A stretch of 38,870 bases of DNA, taken from contig NZ_AZEZ01000038.1 in NCBI RefSeq assembly GCF_001434275.1, positions 1 to 38,870 of the forward strand. The letters run 5' to 3'. The DNA is from Companilactobacillus mindensis DSM 14500 (GTDB taxonomy: Bacteria; Bacillota; Bacilli; Lactobacillales; Lactobacillaceae). This document shows positions 17,056-25,714 of the stretch, piece by piece. Numbering within the stretch: position 1 is the stretch's first letter; each line of letters begins with the position of its first letter. Below the pieces are notes generated by a model. The model saw nothing but the letters and a program-made list of their open reading frames with translations, searched no databases and was not told where the DNA came from. Made by a program: the position numbers and the translations under genes.

Positions 17056-18348
17056 TTGGAAAAGGTTAATACAACTGTTAGTAGTTCTTTGACATCAATT
17101 GCTGATGTCAGAGCCGTAATTGATAAAGAGATTGACGCTGATAAAAATAACTTTACAAGCAAAATGGCTGATGTTCAATCAAGTATTGATAAAGCTAATG
17201 ATACGATGCAATCTTTGACGAAAACACTTGATGCAACTAAGTCTGAAGTAGGCAAAATTGATGTTTCTCAAGTGCAAAATGATGCTAAGTCCGCTAAAGA
17301 CGCCGCTAATGCAATTCAAAGCGAATTGGGAAACGTTCCAACTGGCTCAACAGTTATGGATGAAATTGGTAAATCTCAAGTGGTAACTGGTGCGACTGTT
17401 AATGGAAAAGATGTTGATATTAGTAATAAAAAATTACAAATCACACTACCTAGTCCAGATCTCAATGGATATGTAAAAACTGAAACATTGGAATCGTACG
17501 CTAAGACGGCAGATGTCGATACAAGGCTAGAGGATTATGCAAAAACTTCGGCACTGAGTTCATATGCTAAGACAACAGATGTCGATACGAAGCTAAATGA
17601 CTACGCAAAAAAAGGCGAAATAGTTACTGAAAACTCTATTGAACTTTGGAAAGGAACCGAAACAGAGTTCAATACTATTACAAGCAAGGATAGCGGAACT
17701 GAATACAACGTACTAAACAGTGATGGAACGGTTAAGAATATTTATATTGGAAACAATTCTATTTATTCTGAAAAGATTCCAGCTGGAACTCACTTATACA
17801 CGAACAAAAATCTGTGGAATGATTCAAAAAAGAATTGGAATATTTCTCAATCTTATAATTCTAGCAGTGGTTCTAATTTCGATAGAAAATTTTCAATAGA
17901 TGAAATAGAAAATGGCATTTATGTGGGGCTTACGGCCTATATGTTAACGAATAATGATGCTTATCCTACTATGGACATTCCTTTAGAGGGGGATAGATTA
18001 AACATTTCAAAAGCAAATATATTGTTTAGTAATATAGATTACTACTATTTTATTTCCAAAGAACGCTTAGCATCTAGCCTTTATCAAACTCAAGATTTAG
18101 GTTTTGCATATAGAAGAGAGACTGTTTTTACAACAGATAGACCACACTTACGAGATAAATCTGGATCTTGGCAAATGTCATGTACATGGGAAACTAATGG
18201 AAGCGTGGGCTTAAATTTTGCATTCTATGGAAGTAAAAATATGATAAGTGGAATTAATACCAGTCTTTATATGCCAGATGTAAAAAATGGTTATACAACT
18301 ATTAGTGTAGCTAATTGGGCAATGGTTGATGAAATTATAGCAGTTTAA
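17056..18348 (+). pseudogene. Baseplate/tail fibre protein, C-terminal part downstream of TGA
   Basis: This is the in-frame continuation of 16579-17043. It has a coiled coil (ADKNNFTSKMADVQSSIDKA), YAKT repeats (YAKTADVDTRLEDYAKT, SSYAKTTDVDTKLNDYAKK) typical of fibre shafts, a knob-like start (ELWKGTETEFNTI) and a C-terminal beta-rich domain of about 210 residues that is probably the receptor-binding head. The first available start is TTG 17056, 13 nt after the stop and without a ribosome binding site. It is likely not made unless the stop is read through or ribosomes re-initiate. A sequencing error is possible. Confidence 0.75.
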
Positions 18349-18366
18349 AGAAAGAAGCGATGTAAA

Positions 18367-18747
18367 TTGAAATATTTGAAAAAGAACCATTCGTTGTTCC
18401 TTACGGGAATGGAAACCGTAGCGTTAGGATTAATATTCCTTGGAAACGATAATTTTATTGATAGACCATCAGCAGCCCCAGCATTTATCACCACTGTGGA
18501 CGATCCACCATTTGCTATAGCATTGATGATTATTGGACTATACGTAATGTTTTCTTGCTTGGGAGTTCTAAAAAAACCGGTAAAAGAGATTATTGTATTT
18601 TTACTTCTTTTTGTTTGGACTTTCTACCTGATCATTTTTGCGATTCATGATATTGACGCCCCCGTACTAATGCCAAATTTCACTACAATATTTATCTTGT
18701 TTATAGATATTCGAATGCTTTTTGAAGCTTTCTGGAGTGAACCTTAG
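18367..18747 (+). CDS. Small membrane protein in lysis region
   Basis: This 126-residue protein has about four predicted membrane segments: MKYLKKNHSLF then TGMETVALGLIFLG, FAIALMIIGLYVMFSC, EIIVFLLLFVWTFYLIIFA and TTIFILFIDIRMLFEAF. It starts at TTG 18367 with a weak AAAGAAG site. It precedes the holin and lysin and is coupled to the next gene by a stop/start overlap. The function is unknown; it could be a holin-like or accessory lysis protein. Confidence 0.65.
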   Translation: MKYLKKNHSLFLTGMETVALGLIFLGNDNFIDRPSAAPAFITTVDDPPFAIALMIIGLYVMFSCLGVLKKPVKEIIVFLLLFVWTFYLIIFAIHDIDAPVLMPNFTTIFILFIDIRMLFEAFWSEP

Positions 18748-19055
18748 TGGGGCAAGAAACGATAAGAACCTTGATATCTGCTATTGGCGGGGCGGTAATG
18801 ACGGGGGTATTTGGTGTATGGCTACAGAGGTTAAAAAATCAGGGGTCTAATGAAAATATTTATGCGGATCATACGAATGATCTTTTTAAACGACTAGATA
18901 GAATCACTAACGAAAGAGATGATTTAAAAGAGCAAGTAATTGAGCTGAAAGCACAAGTTCAAAATTTAAATATTGTAATTGATTCATTAAATGAGCAGAT
19001 GGCAAGCCTTACTGCTCAGCTAAATAAATTTACTAAAAAGGAAGAAGAAAACTAA
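18747..19055 (+). CDS. Membrane-anchored coiled-coil protein, lysis region
   Basis: This 102-residue protein starts at GTG 18747, overlapping the previous TAG. An N-terminal hydrophobic segment (LISAIGGAVMTGVFGVWL) is followed by a long coiled coil (about 35-97) with heptads such as IVIDSLNEQMASLTAQL. The layout resembles accessory lysis proteins near phage holins, but the family is not certain. Its stop overlaps the holin ATG (TAATG), indicating coupling. Confidence 0.65.
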   Translation: MGQETIRTLISAIGGAVMTGVFGVWLQRLKNQGSNENIYADHTNDLFKRLDRITNERDDLKEQVIELKAQVQNLNIVIDSLNEQMASLTAQLNKFTKKEEEN

Positions 19056-19339
19056 TGCAAATTATTGAAGGATTAAATTTGATTGATGTAGCGCAACTAA
19101 CTATCATCGCTGTTTTGTGTTATGTCTTAACAAACTCAGTTAAAAATACTAATACCATTGACAGCAAGTGGATGCCTTTTGTGTCAATGGGTCTAGGACT
19201 GGTGCTGGCAATTGTAACAGCACTAGTATTTCACGATAAGGAAATTGGAAAAGCAATTATTGCCGGTCTGCTTATTGGTGGTTGGACATCGGGTATGTTT
19301 GACGGAGTTCAAGGATTTTTAAATAATGGAGGTAAATAA
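19055..19339 (+). CDS. Phage holin
   Basis: This 94-residue protein has two to three membrane segments (DVAQLTIIAVLCYVLTNSV, FVSMGLGLVLAIVTALVF, AIIAGLLIGGWTSGMFDGVQ) and a polar C-terminus. This matches small holins of Lactobacillus and Lactococcus phages, which open the membrane at the end of the cycle so the endolysin can reach the wall. It overlaps the previous gene by 1 nt and lies 3 nt before the endolysin. Confidence 0.82.
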   Translation: MQIIEGLNLIDVAQLTIIAVLCYVLTNSVKNTNTIDSKWMPFVSMGLGLVLAIVTALVFHDKEIGKAIIAGLLIGGWTSGMFDGVQGFLNNGGK

Positions 19340-19342
19340 TAA

Positions 19343-20293
19343 ATGAATTTTGATATCGATAATACTTACGAATTAGGAGCTAATGAGGGCTCATCTCAAG
19401 TAACAAACAGTAAATACATTGTCCTACACGAAACAACAAATATTGGTGCCGAAGCTAACGCAAGCTACTTCAAAAATAATTGGGCAACAACTCAAACTTA
19501 TGTCCAATATGTTATGGGCGATGGTGGAAAAATCTACCAAGTTGGTGCTGATGGCTATGAAGCGTGGGGAGCTGGTAGCTATGCTAATGCAAATTCACCA
19601 GTACAAATTGAACTTGCTCGCACGACTGATAAAGCTACTTTTAAGAAAGACTATGCCACTTTCGTAAACTTTGCTCGTACTAAAGCTCAACAATACGGTA
19701 TTCCATGCGAACTAGATGGTTCAGGTAACGGAATTAAGACTCATGAGTGGATTTCAGAAAATATCTGGGGATCACATACTGATCCAGTTCAGAGCTATTT
19801 AGAGCCGTTCTGGGGAATTACACAAGAACAACTAGCGCATGATATTGCAGTTGGCATTGAAGATGTAGTAGAGCCTAAGAAGACATTTACAAATGTCAAT
19901 AATGTTGTAACCACACTCGAGGGCGATGTGAAGGCTTATGCTACTTATAAGCTCGATGGTTCAGCTAACTCTACTACTGATATCGCACCAGGTACAGGGT
20001 GGGTTTCTGCCGGCATTGAGATGATTAATGGTGAGCCACAGTATTGCATTGGTAGAGATATTTACATTCCACAATCAATCACAACTTTTAAGGGTGAAGT
20101 TTTGATTAATTCTGACATCCCTGTACATGCTGTTAACTTAAAAGGCGAAGTAGTAGGTGCTAACTTGGATGGTGGTTCAGCTTGGAAATATGCAGCGGTT
20201 GTTAACGTTCCTAAGGTTGGTTACTGCTACAAGATTGCCACGGATATGTATCTACCACTCAAATACGCTCAAGGTTCGGGATTTAAAGGTTAG
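19343..20293 (+). CDS. Endolysin: N-acetylmuramoyl-L-alanine amidase with SLAP-like wall-binding end
   Basis: This 316-residue lysin begins with an Amidase_2/PGRP-type domain (about residues 1-170), cutting between MurNAc and the stem peptide. Zinc-site candidates are His29 (IVLHETTN), His134 (IKTHEWIS) and the His145-Thr-Asp147 segment; Glu90 lies in the QIELAR strand. Residues 190-316 hold two units with cores CIGRDIYIPQS and KIATDMYLPLK, resembling SLAP domains and the repeats in the Tal-like protein. GGAGG at 19328-19332 precedes the ATG. There is no signal peptide, consistent with holin-dependent release. Confidence 0.88.
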   Translation: MNFDIDNTYELGANEGSSQVTNSKYIVLHETTNIGAEANASYFKNNWATTQTYVQYVMGDGGKIYQVGADGYEAWGAGSYANANSPVQIELARTTDKATFKKDYATFVNFARTKAQQYGIPCELDGSGNGIKTHEWISENIWGSHTDPVQSYLEPFWGITQEQLAHDIAVGIEDVVEPKKTFTNVNNVVTTLEGDVKAYATYKLDGSANSTTDIAPGTGWVSAGIEMINGEPQYCIGRDIYIPQSITTFKGEVLINSDIPVHAVNLKGEVVGANLDGGSAWKYAAVVNVPKVGYCYKIATDMYLPLKYAQGSGFKG

Positions 20294-20409
20294 TTTCGAC
20301 ACTTTTAAAAGAGTGTATAAAACTTAACTTATACAAAATTAATGTATACACTAATGCACAAAGTAAAGTAAAGCAAAGTAAATAATAATCAAGATTCAGA
20401 ACAATTAGT

Positions 20410-20439
20410 CCCCACTCAATATGAGTGAGGGCTTTTTTT
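20410..20439 (+). terminator. Terminator of the prophage late operon
   Basis: CCC-CACTCA and TGAGTG-A-GGG form a stem with a 3-nt loop, followed by GC and seven T. It lies 117 nt after the endolysin stop. The stretch between (20294-20409) is A/T-rich, with short inverted and AAAGTAA-like repeats and no convincing gene. Confidence 0.8.
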
Positions 20440-20508
20440 ATTTGTCTAAAAATAATCAAAAAAATCATTGCATGGTAGATTGCAAATTTAATTCAATTAT
20501 TTTTATAC

Positions 20509-20541
20509 AAAAAAATCGCTAGTCAATTAAGACTAACGATT
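20509..20541 (-). terminator. Minus-strand terminator beyond tRNA-Gly
   Basis: On the minus strand an interrupted stem (AATCG/CGATT plus TAGTC/GACTA, loop TTAATT) is followed by seven T. It lies about 150 nt past the 3' end of the minus-strand tRNA, inside prophage DNA, and would stop the tRNA transcript before it opposes the late operon. Confidence 0.65.
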
Positions 20542-20569
20542 ATAATTTGCATTCCCACTTTATTTTTTT

Positions 20570-20591
20570 CGTGACACACTCGTGACACACT
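20570..20591 (+). repeat. Tandem CGTGACACACT repeats near attR
   Basis: Two adjacent identical 11-mers, CGTGACACACT, lie about 100 bp from the tRNA end. Short direct repeats at this place are typical of arm-type binding sites for tyrosine integrases. Confidence 0.65.
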
Positions 20592-20614
20592 TTTTTCATA
20601 ATTATCTGTGATAC

Positions 20615-20682
20615 ATCGAAACTTTTAAAATATAAAATGTTGATTTATCAGCATTTCGGGGGTTATCGAAACGTATCGAAAC
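20615..20682 (+). repeat. Three ATCGAAAC repeats beside the attachment site
   Basis: ATCGAAAC occurs at 20615-20622, 20665-20672 and 20675-20682. The last two are 10 bp apart, one helical turn, just outside the tRNA. They are likely protein-binding sites for integrase or excisionase. Confidence 0.6.
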
Positions 20683-20689
20683 TTATATA

Positions 20690-20760
20690 AGCGAACTACG
20701 AGAATCGAACTCGCGACCCCGGCTTGGGAAGCCGGCATTTTACCATTAGACTAAGTTCGC
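20690..20760 (-). tRNA. tRNA-Gly (anticodon CCC), carries the prophage attR
   Basis: The minus strand gives a complete cloverleaf: acceptor stem GCGAACT/AGTTCGC, T arm GCGAG-TTCGATT-CTCGT, anticodon arm CCGGC-TTCCCAA-GCCGG with anticodon CCC reading GGG, and U73, usual for bacterial tRNA-Gly. CCA is not encoded. The 3' end faces the prophage, the usual target orientation for tyrosine integrases, so part of the 3' half should be the att core. The matching attL is outside the window, so core length cannot be read here. Confidence 0.93.
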
Positions 20761-20776
20761 ATTTCACATCTTATTC

Positions 20777-20806
20777 ATTATACAATATTTTGTCGAAGAA
20801 TGATAA
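20777..20806 (-). promoter_or_regulatory. Probable promoter of tRNA-Gly
   Basis: On the minus strand, -35 TTATCA (20801-20806) and a perfect -10 TATAAT (20777-20782) are separated by 18 nt, ending 16 nt before the tRNA. Confidence 0.6.
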
Positions 20807-20844
20807 AGTTTATTTAAAAAAAGCCTGATAATTTACAATATAAA

Positions 20845-20873
20845 TTGATTTTTGGTTTTCATTACCATAGAAT
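20845..20873 (+). promoter_or_regulatory. Probable promoter of lipoprotein gene
   Basis: -35 TTGATT, a 17-nt spacer and -10 TAGAAT lie 52 nt before the ATG at 20926. This supports that start rather than a longer frame. Confidence 0.55.
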
Positions 20874-20925
20874 CAAAAGTGATGATAAATTTCTATCAAT
20901 AAATTGCATCAAGGAGAAGATTATA

Positions 20926-21405
20926 ATGAAAAAAACATTGGTTACTTTTTTAGCCGCTGTTTCATTAATGGGTGGCTTTGCCACTGTTGCAACTGGTTGT
21001 TCTAACAACTCAAGTACTCAACAAGCAGAACAACACTCTGCTAAAAAGGTTACAAAAGACGAGATCAAAGGTCACGACTACGTTGGTGTTAGTGCAGATA
21101 ACAAGGATGAATATTTAACATTCTTTACTGGCAAGGACAAGAAGAAGGTTCAATTCGTTCGTGTAAGTAAGAACGGTTCACAAAAAGCCATTACTGACTT
21201 TAAGAAATCTAAACTTGTACTTAACAAGAAAGATCCTAAGAAATTCAAGATCGACGGTTTCAGAATCATCAAGGAACCTGACTTCGAATGGAACTTTGTT
21301 AAGGTTGGCAAGACAACGATCAAATCTCCTGATGGCAAAAAGTGGAAATTATACAATGGTACACATAAACAAGCAGTTAAAGCTGTTCAAAAGAACGGTA
21401 AATAA
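20926..21405 (+). CDS. Small lipoprotein of unknown function
   Basis: This 159-residue protein has a lipoprotein signal peptide (MKKTLVTFLAAVSLMGGF) and a lipobox-like VATGC with Cys at residue 25. A low-complexity Ser/Gln segment follows, then a basic, beta-rich domain (about 45-155) with many Lys. AAGGAG lies 9 nt before the ATG; the frame extends upstream but would include the promoter. It stands alone between the tRNA and the arc cluster, on the chromosomal side of attR, with its own terminator. The ligand or role cannot be told from the sequence. Confidence 0.8.
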   Translation: MKKTLVTFLAAVSLMGGFATVATGCSNNSSTQQAEQHSAKKVTKDEIKGHDYVGVSADNKDEYLTFFTGKDKKKVQFVRVSKNGSQKAITDFKKSKLVLNKKDPKKFKIDGFRIIKEPDFEWNFVKVGKTTIKSPDGKKWKLYNGTHKQAVKAVQKNGK

Positions 21406-21411
21406 CTCATG

Positions 21412-21443
21412 AAAAGAAGTAACTTAGGTTACTTCTTTTTTTT
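21412..21443 (+). terminator. Terminator of lipoprotein gene
   Basis: A 12-bp stem (AAAAGAAGTAAC with GTTACTTCTTTT), a TTAG loop and a long T run start 6 nt after the stop codon. Confidence 0.9.
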
Positions 21444-21894
21444 GTGCCCAAGTAAAATTTAGAGCAAATTTCAGTTAACTAGATTTTTAAGAAACGAGTT
21501 TAGAAAATTCTTGGTATTGAAATGGCTTTCTTTGTTGATGCAGTTGACAAGCGTGGCCAATTTTTGTCTAAAAGTATATGCAAATTATAATTTAAATATG
21601 CTTTTTTTAGAATTTAATTAGCTTTTATATTGAACAAAATATTGTAAATCAATCGTTTTCAGTAATAATTTATAAAAATATGTGCAACGGATTTATATTT
21701 GCAAAAATTTATTTTAGATTAAATTTTTTTTAATCGGCGCTATCCTTTGCTAGGTATGGCGCCGTTTTGGCACACATAAAAATTAAAGCGCATACATCAT
21801 GAAATTTAATTTTAATGAAAGCGTTTGCTAAGCCTAGTGCTGTCGGATATAGTAGGTGTCGGTAACGGAATTCAAAATTAAGGAGTGATTTTTT
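21444..21894 (+). promoter_or_regulatory. arc control region
   Basis: This 451-nt A/T-rich stretch has no convincing gene. It holds a distant promoter-like pair (TTGACA 21544-21549, 17 nt, TCTAAA 21567-21572), an AAATTATAATTT palindrome near 21580-21595 loosely like an ArgR box, and a hairpin with arms CGGCGC (21735-21740) and GCGCCG (21759-21764) followed by TTTT. The arcA-proximal promoter and cre site are listed separately. Binding of ArgR or an ArcR-type regulator is possible but unproven. Confidence 0.5.
21816..21853 (+). promoter_or_regulatory. arcA promoter overlapped by a cre-like site
   Basis: -35 TTGCTA (21825-21830), a 17-nt spacer and -10 TATAGT (21848-21853) lie just upstream of arcA. 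TGAAAGCGTTTGCT at 21816-21829 matches 12 of 14 positions of the CcpA cre consensus and covers the -35 element, implying carbon catabolite repression of the operon. Confidence 0.6.
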
Positions 21895-23112
21895 ATGACA
21901 ACACCAATCCATGTTACTTCAGAAATTGGAAAATTAGATGTAGTAATGTTGAAACGTCCCGGACAGGAAGTTGAAAACATTACACCCGACACAATGCCCC
22001 GACTATTGTTCGATGACATCCCATATTTGCCAATAGCTCAAAAGGAGCATGACAATTTTGCACAGATCCTAAGAGACAATGGTACAGTTGATGATCTTGC
22101 TAGTGAAGCTATCGATGCTGGAAACGTTAAAGAAGCGTTTGTAGAAAAGATACTTCGCGAATCAGACTACGGCGTTGGCGCAGATCATGACGCATTGAAA
22201 GAATATTTGATGAGTCTTGATACAGCAGCTATGGTCAACCAATTGATGATCGGAGTTCGTAAGAGTGACATTGACTTTAACCCGACAGATCTTGTCAGTG
22301 CCGCTGAAGAATCAGATTATCCATTCTTCCTAGATCCAATGCCAAACCTCTACTTCACTAGAGATCCGGCAGCTTCAATCGGTGATGGTTTAAGTATCAA
22401 CCATATGACATTTGCCGCAAGACAACGTGAATCAATGTTTATGGAAGCAATTATTAAATATCACCCACGTTTTGCAGACAAAGGTCTACATGTATGGCGT
22501 GACAGAAACCACACACACCGTATCGAAGGTGGAGACGAATTGGTACTAAGCGACCACGTCTTAGCAATCGGAGTTTCACAAAGAACTTCAGCTACAGCTA
22601 TCCAAGATATTGCAAGAAGTCTATTTAAAGAAGGTCAATACGATACAGTTATTGCCATCAAGATTCCTCACAATCACGCTATGATGCACTTGGATACTGT
22701 ATTTACAATGATCAACTACGATCAATTCACAGTTCACCCAGGAATCCTTGGCGACGGTGGAAAAATCGATACATGGACAATTCACCCAACTAAAGATGGT
22801 GATTTGACATTTGAACACAACCAAGATTTGAAGGCTGTTCTTAAGAAAGAACTTGGCTTAGATGACCTTGACTTGATCCCAACAGGTAATGGTGATCCAA
22901 TCGTTGCTCCTAGAGAACAATGGAATGATGGTTCAAATACCTTAGCAATCGCACCAGGTGTCGTAGTAACTTATGATCGTAACTACGTATCTAACGCAAT
23001 GCTAAGACAACACGGCTTGAAGGTATTGGAGACAATCTCAAGTGAATTATCACGTGGTCGTGGGGGCCCTCGTTGCATGAGTATGCCATTAGTTCGTGAA
23101 GACTTAAAATAG
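21895..23112 (+). CDS. arcA: Arginine deiminase
   Basis: This cytoplasmic enzyme hydrolyses arginine to citrulline and ammonia, the first step of the arginine deiminase pathway for ATP and acid resistance. The 405-residue length is typical. Family motifs are all present: [48 protein letters not shown] and the catalytic Cys394 in [13 protein letters not shown] near the end. AAGGAG lies 9 nt before the ATG. First gene of the cluster; a hairpin separates it from arcB. Confidence 0.97.
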   Translation: MTTPIHVTSEIGKLDVVMLKRPGQEVENITPDTMPRLLFDDIPYLPIAQKEHDNFAQILRDNGTVDDLASEAIDAGNVKEAFVEKILRESDYGVGADHDALKEYLMSLDTAAMVNQLMIGVRKSDIDFNPTDLVSAAEESDYPFFLDPMPNLYFTRDPAASIGDGLSINHMTFAARQRESMFMEAIIKYHPRFADKGLHVWRDRNHTHRIEGGDELVLSDHVLAIGVSQRTSATAIQDIARSLFKEGQYDTVIAIKIPHNHAMMHLDTVFTMINYDQFTVHPGILGDGGKIDTWTIHPTKDGDLTFEHNQDLKAVLKKELGLDDLDLIPTGNGDPIVAPREQWNDGSNTLAIAPGVVVTYDRNYVSNAMLRQHGLKVLETISSELSRGRGGPRCMSMPLVREDLK

Positions 23113-23140
23113 CTCTAATTTAATTTAAAGTTAATTAGAG
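23113..23140 (+). other. Intercistronic hairpin arcA-arcB
   Basis: CTCTAATT (23113-23120) and AATTAGAG (23133-23140) form an 8-bp stem immediately after the arcA stop, without a T run. It is probably an mRNA stability or processing element, not a terminator. Confidence 0.5.
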
Positions 23141-23183
23141 AAAGTGCTAAACTAATTTTAACTCGCAATTAGGAGGAAACATT

Positions 23184-24221
23184 TTGGATTATAAAGGTAA
23201 AGAAACTTCAGTATTTCAAGGTAGAAGTCTTTTAGCAGAAAAGGACTACACACCAGAAGAATTAGAATATTTAATTGATTTCGCAATTCATTTGAAAGCC
23301 CTAAAGAAAAAGGGTATTCCACATCACTACCTAGAAGGCAAAAACATTGCCTTACTATTCGAAAAGAACTCAACACGTACTCGTTCAGCATTTACAACTG
23401 CTGCAATCGATCTAGGTGCTCACCCAGAATTCCTTGGTGCTAATGATATTCAACTTGGCGGTAAGGAAAGTGTTGAAGATACAGGACGTGTTCTTGGTAG
23501 CATGTTCGATGCTATTGAATTCCGTGGATTTTCACAAAAAACTGTTGAAGATCTTGCTAAATTCTCAGGCGTTCCAGTTTGGAATGGTCTAACAGACGAA
23601 TGGCACCCAACACAAATGTTGGCTGACTTCATGACAATGAAGGAAACATTCGGCTCAATCAAGGGTAAGACTTTGACATTCGTTGGTGATGGACGTAACA
23701 ACATGGCCAACAGTTTCTTAGTTACTGGTTCAATGCTCGGTGTAAATATTCACATCGTTGCACCTAAAGAACTCTTCCCAGATCAAAGTGTTATCGATAC
23801 TGCACAAGCTTACGCTGACAAGTCAGGTAGCAAGTTCATGATCACAGATAACATTGACGAAGGTGTTAAAGGCACTAACGTTATCTATACTGACGTATGG
23901 GTATCAATGGGTGAAGAGAGTCAATGGGACGAAAGAATCAAATTGCTCAAACCATATCAAGTAAACATGGATATGATCAAGAAGACAGGTCAAGCCGATG
24001 ATCAAATCATCTTCATGCACTGTCTACCTGCTTTCCATGACACAAATACTAAGTATGGACAAGACATCAAGGCTAAGTATGGTCTTAATGAAATGGAAGT
24101 AACAGATGAAGTCTTCAGAAGCAAATATGCACGTCAATTTGAAGAAGCTGAAAACAGAATGCACTCCATTAAAGCCATTATGGCAGCAACTCTAGGTAAC
24201 TTGTTCATCCCTAAGGTTTAA
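23184..24221 (+). CDS. arcB: Ornithine carbamoyltransferase, catabolic
   Basis: This enzyme splits citrulline with phosphate into ornithine and carbamoyl phosphate. The 345-residue protein has the carbamoyl-phosphate loop [22 protein letters not shown] and the ornithine-site HCLPAFHD. The start is TTG at 23184, placed after AGGAGG. Its position between arcA and arcD argues for the catabolic role over the arginine-biosynthetic ArgF role. A terminator-like hairpin follows. Confidence 0.96.
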   Translation: MDYKGKETSVFQGRSLLAEKDYTPEELEYLIDFAIHLKALKKKGIPHHYLEGKNIALLFEKNSTRTRSAFTTAAIDLGAHPEFLGANDIQLGGKESVEDTGRVLGSMFDAIEFRGFSQKTVEDLAKFSGVPVWNGLTDEWHPTQMLADFMTMKETFGSIKGKTLTFVGDGRNNMANSFLVTGSMLGVNIHIVAPKELFPDQSVIDTAQAYADKSGSKFMITDNIDEGVKGTNVIYTDVWVSMGEESQWDERIKLLKPYQVNMDMIKKTGQADDQIIFMHCLPAFHDTNTKYGQDIKAKYGLNEMEVTDEVFRSKYARQFEEAENRMHSIKAIMAATLGNLFIPKV

Positions 24222-24235
24222 TCAGTTATTGAAGA

Positions 24236-24266
24236 AGGGCTAATCATAATGGTTGGCCCTTTTTTC
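24236..24266 (+). terminator. Terminator between arcB and arcD
   Basis: AGGGCTAATC and GGTTGGCCCT form a 10-bp stem (two G-T pairs) with an ATAAT loop, then six T. It probably lowers transcription of arcD-arcT-arcC relative to arcAB. Confidence 0.85.
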
Positions 24267-24297
24267 ATCCCACTTTATTAAAGAAGGAATGAGTATT

Positions 24298-25700
24298 ATG
24301 GAAGAAAAGAAGGGTCTATCACTTGGGGCTTTGACAGCAGCGGTTGTTACGAGTTCCATTGGCTCAGGTGTCTTTACCTTAACAAGCTCACTAGCAGGCG
24401 GCGCAGCTCCTGGACCCGTGCTATTAGCATGGGTAGTGGTTGGTTTTGGTATTATGATGTTAGCATTATCTCTAAATAATTTATTACTGAAACAACCAGA
24501 ATCCGAGGGTATCCAAGCATATGCTCAGGCAGGATTTGGAAATTTTGCGGGCTTTGTAAGTGGCTGGGGATATTGGCTTTCGGCTTGGTTAGGAAATGTG
24601 GCGTTTGCGACAGTTCTGATGAGTTCGTTAGGTTATTTCTTCCCAATATTTAAGGGCGGACAAAATGTTCCGTCAGTAATCTTTGCCAGTGTCGTTTCAT
24701 GGATATTGACATGGATCGTTAACCGTGGGGTTGAATCCGCTGCGGCTATGAATACGATCATTACTATTTGTAAATTGATTCCACTGTTTGCCTTTATCGT
24801 TGTAGTTATCGTGGTCTTCAAAGGCGGTATCTTTACAGCTCACTTCTGGAGCAACGTCGCCAGTGGCGTGGCCGGAAGCGCTAGTATCGGTACGCAATTC
24901 AAATCTTGTTTGATGATCATGATGTGGGTCTTCGTTGGTGTTGAAGGGGCAAGTATGTTGTCCTCTCGTGCTAAGAGTAAAAACGATGCCGGTAAGGCAA
25001 CTATCATCGGAATTATCAGTCTTTTGGTAATTTACGTTTTAGCATCAGTCTTGCCATACGGCTATATGACCCAAAGCCAATTAGCTAAGATCGATCAACC
25101 AGCAATGCTTTATATTTTCCAAGCAATGGTTGGAAAATGGGGTGGTGCTTTCATCGGTATTGGCTTGATCATTGCTATTTTGGAATCATGGTTATCCTGG
25201 ACAATGTTGCCAGCTGATACAACCATGTTGATGGCGGAAGAAAAATTGCTTCCAGCTAGTTTTGGTAAAAAGAATAAAAATGGTGCGCCAACTTTCTCAC
25301 TTGTCTTGACAGCATCATTGATTCAAGTTTTCTTATATTCTCACAAGAAGCTTATAACTTCGCTCTGTCGCTTTGTACAGCAGCTATCGTCGTGTGCTAT
25401 ATCTTCGTTGGTTTGTATCAAATCAAATTCTCACTCCAAAATAAAGATACGAAACAACTTTGGATCGGTATATTCGCTGCTGCTTTCCAAATCATTGCCA
25501 TTATTTTAGCGGGACTACATTTCTTAATGTTGGTCTGTATTGGATACCTTCCCGGGATTTACTTCTATTACAAAGCTAAAAAAGACTATGGCCTTGACGG
25601 TGGAAAACTGACAAAAGCAGAGATCCTTTGGTCAACAATTATTGTGGCCCTAGCGGTTATTAGTGTCGTCATGATTGTAACGGGCTCAATTAAAATTTAG
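24298..25700 (+). pseudogene. arcD: Arginine/ornithine antiporter, frameshifted
   Basis: ArcD is the APC-family membrane exchanger importing arginine and exporting ornithine. The protein begins MEEKKGLSLGALTAAVV, with AAGAAGGA upstream; a further-upstream TTG frame would read through the terminator. Family sequence runs to VLTASLIQVFLYS (about 25340). The original frame then turns into unrelated sequence and stops at 25509. The proper continuation (SQEAYNFALSLCTAAIVVCYIF) lies in the -1 phase from 25341 to 25700. One nucleotide, or 3n+1, is missing near 25335-25345. The last 120 residues, with about three membrane helices, are therefore disconnected. Real mutation or sequencing error cannot be told apart. 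Confidence 0.85.
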
Positions 25701-25714
25701 GAAGTGTTAGAGAT

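Noticed and set aside
17641-18348. A second frameshift in the baseplate C-terminal part
   Set aside because: The frame is continuous and of constant character to its stop; only the TGA at 17041 breaks the gene.
20283-20468. Minus-strand frame of 61 codons after the endolysin
   Set aside because: It covers the late terminator hairpin, has no ribosome binding site and looks like chance hydrophobic translation of A/T-rich DNA.
20570-20682. CRISPR-like array
   Set aside because: The repeats are only 8-11 bp, unevenly spaced and few; they fit integrase binding sites better.
21730-22019. Minus-strand frames upstream of and into arcA
   Set aside because: They overlap the promoter and start of arcA and show no family features.
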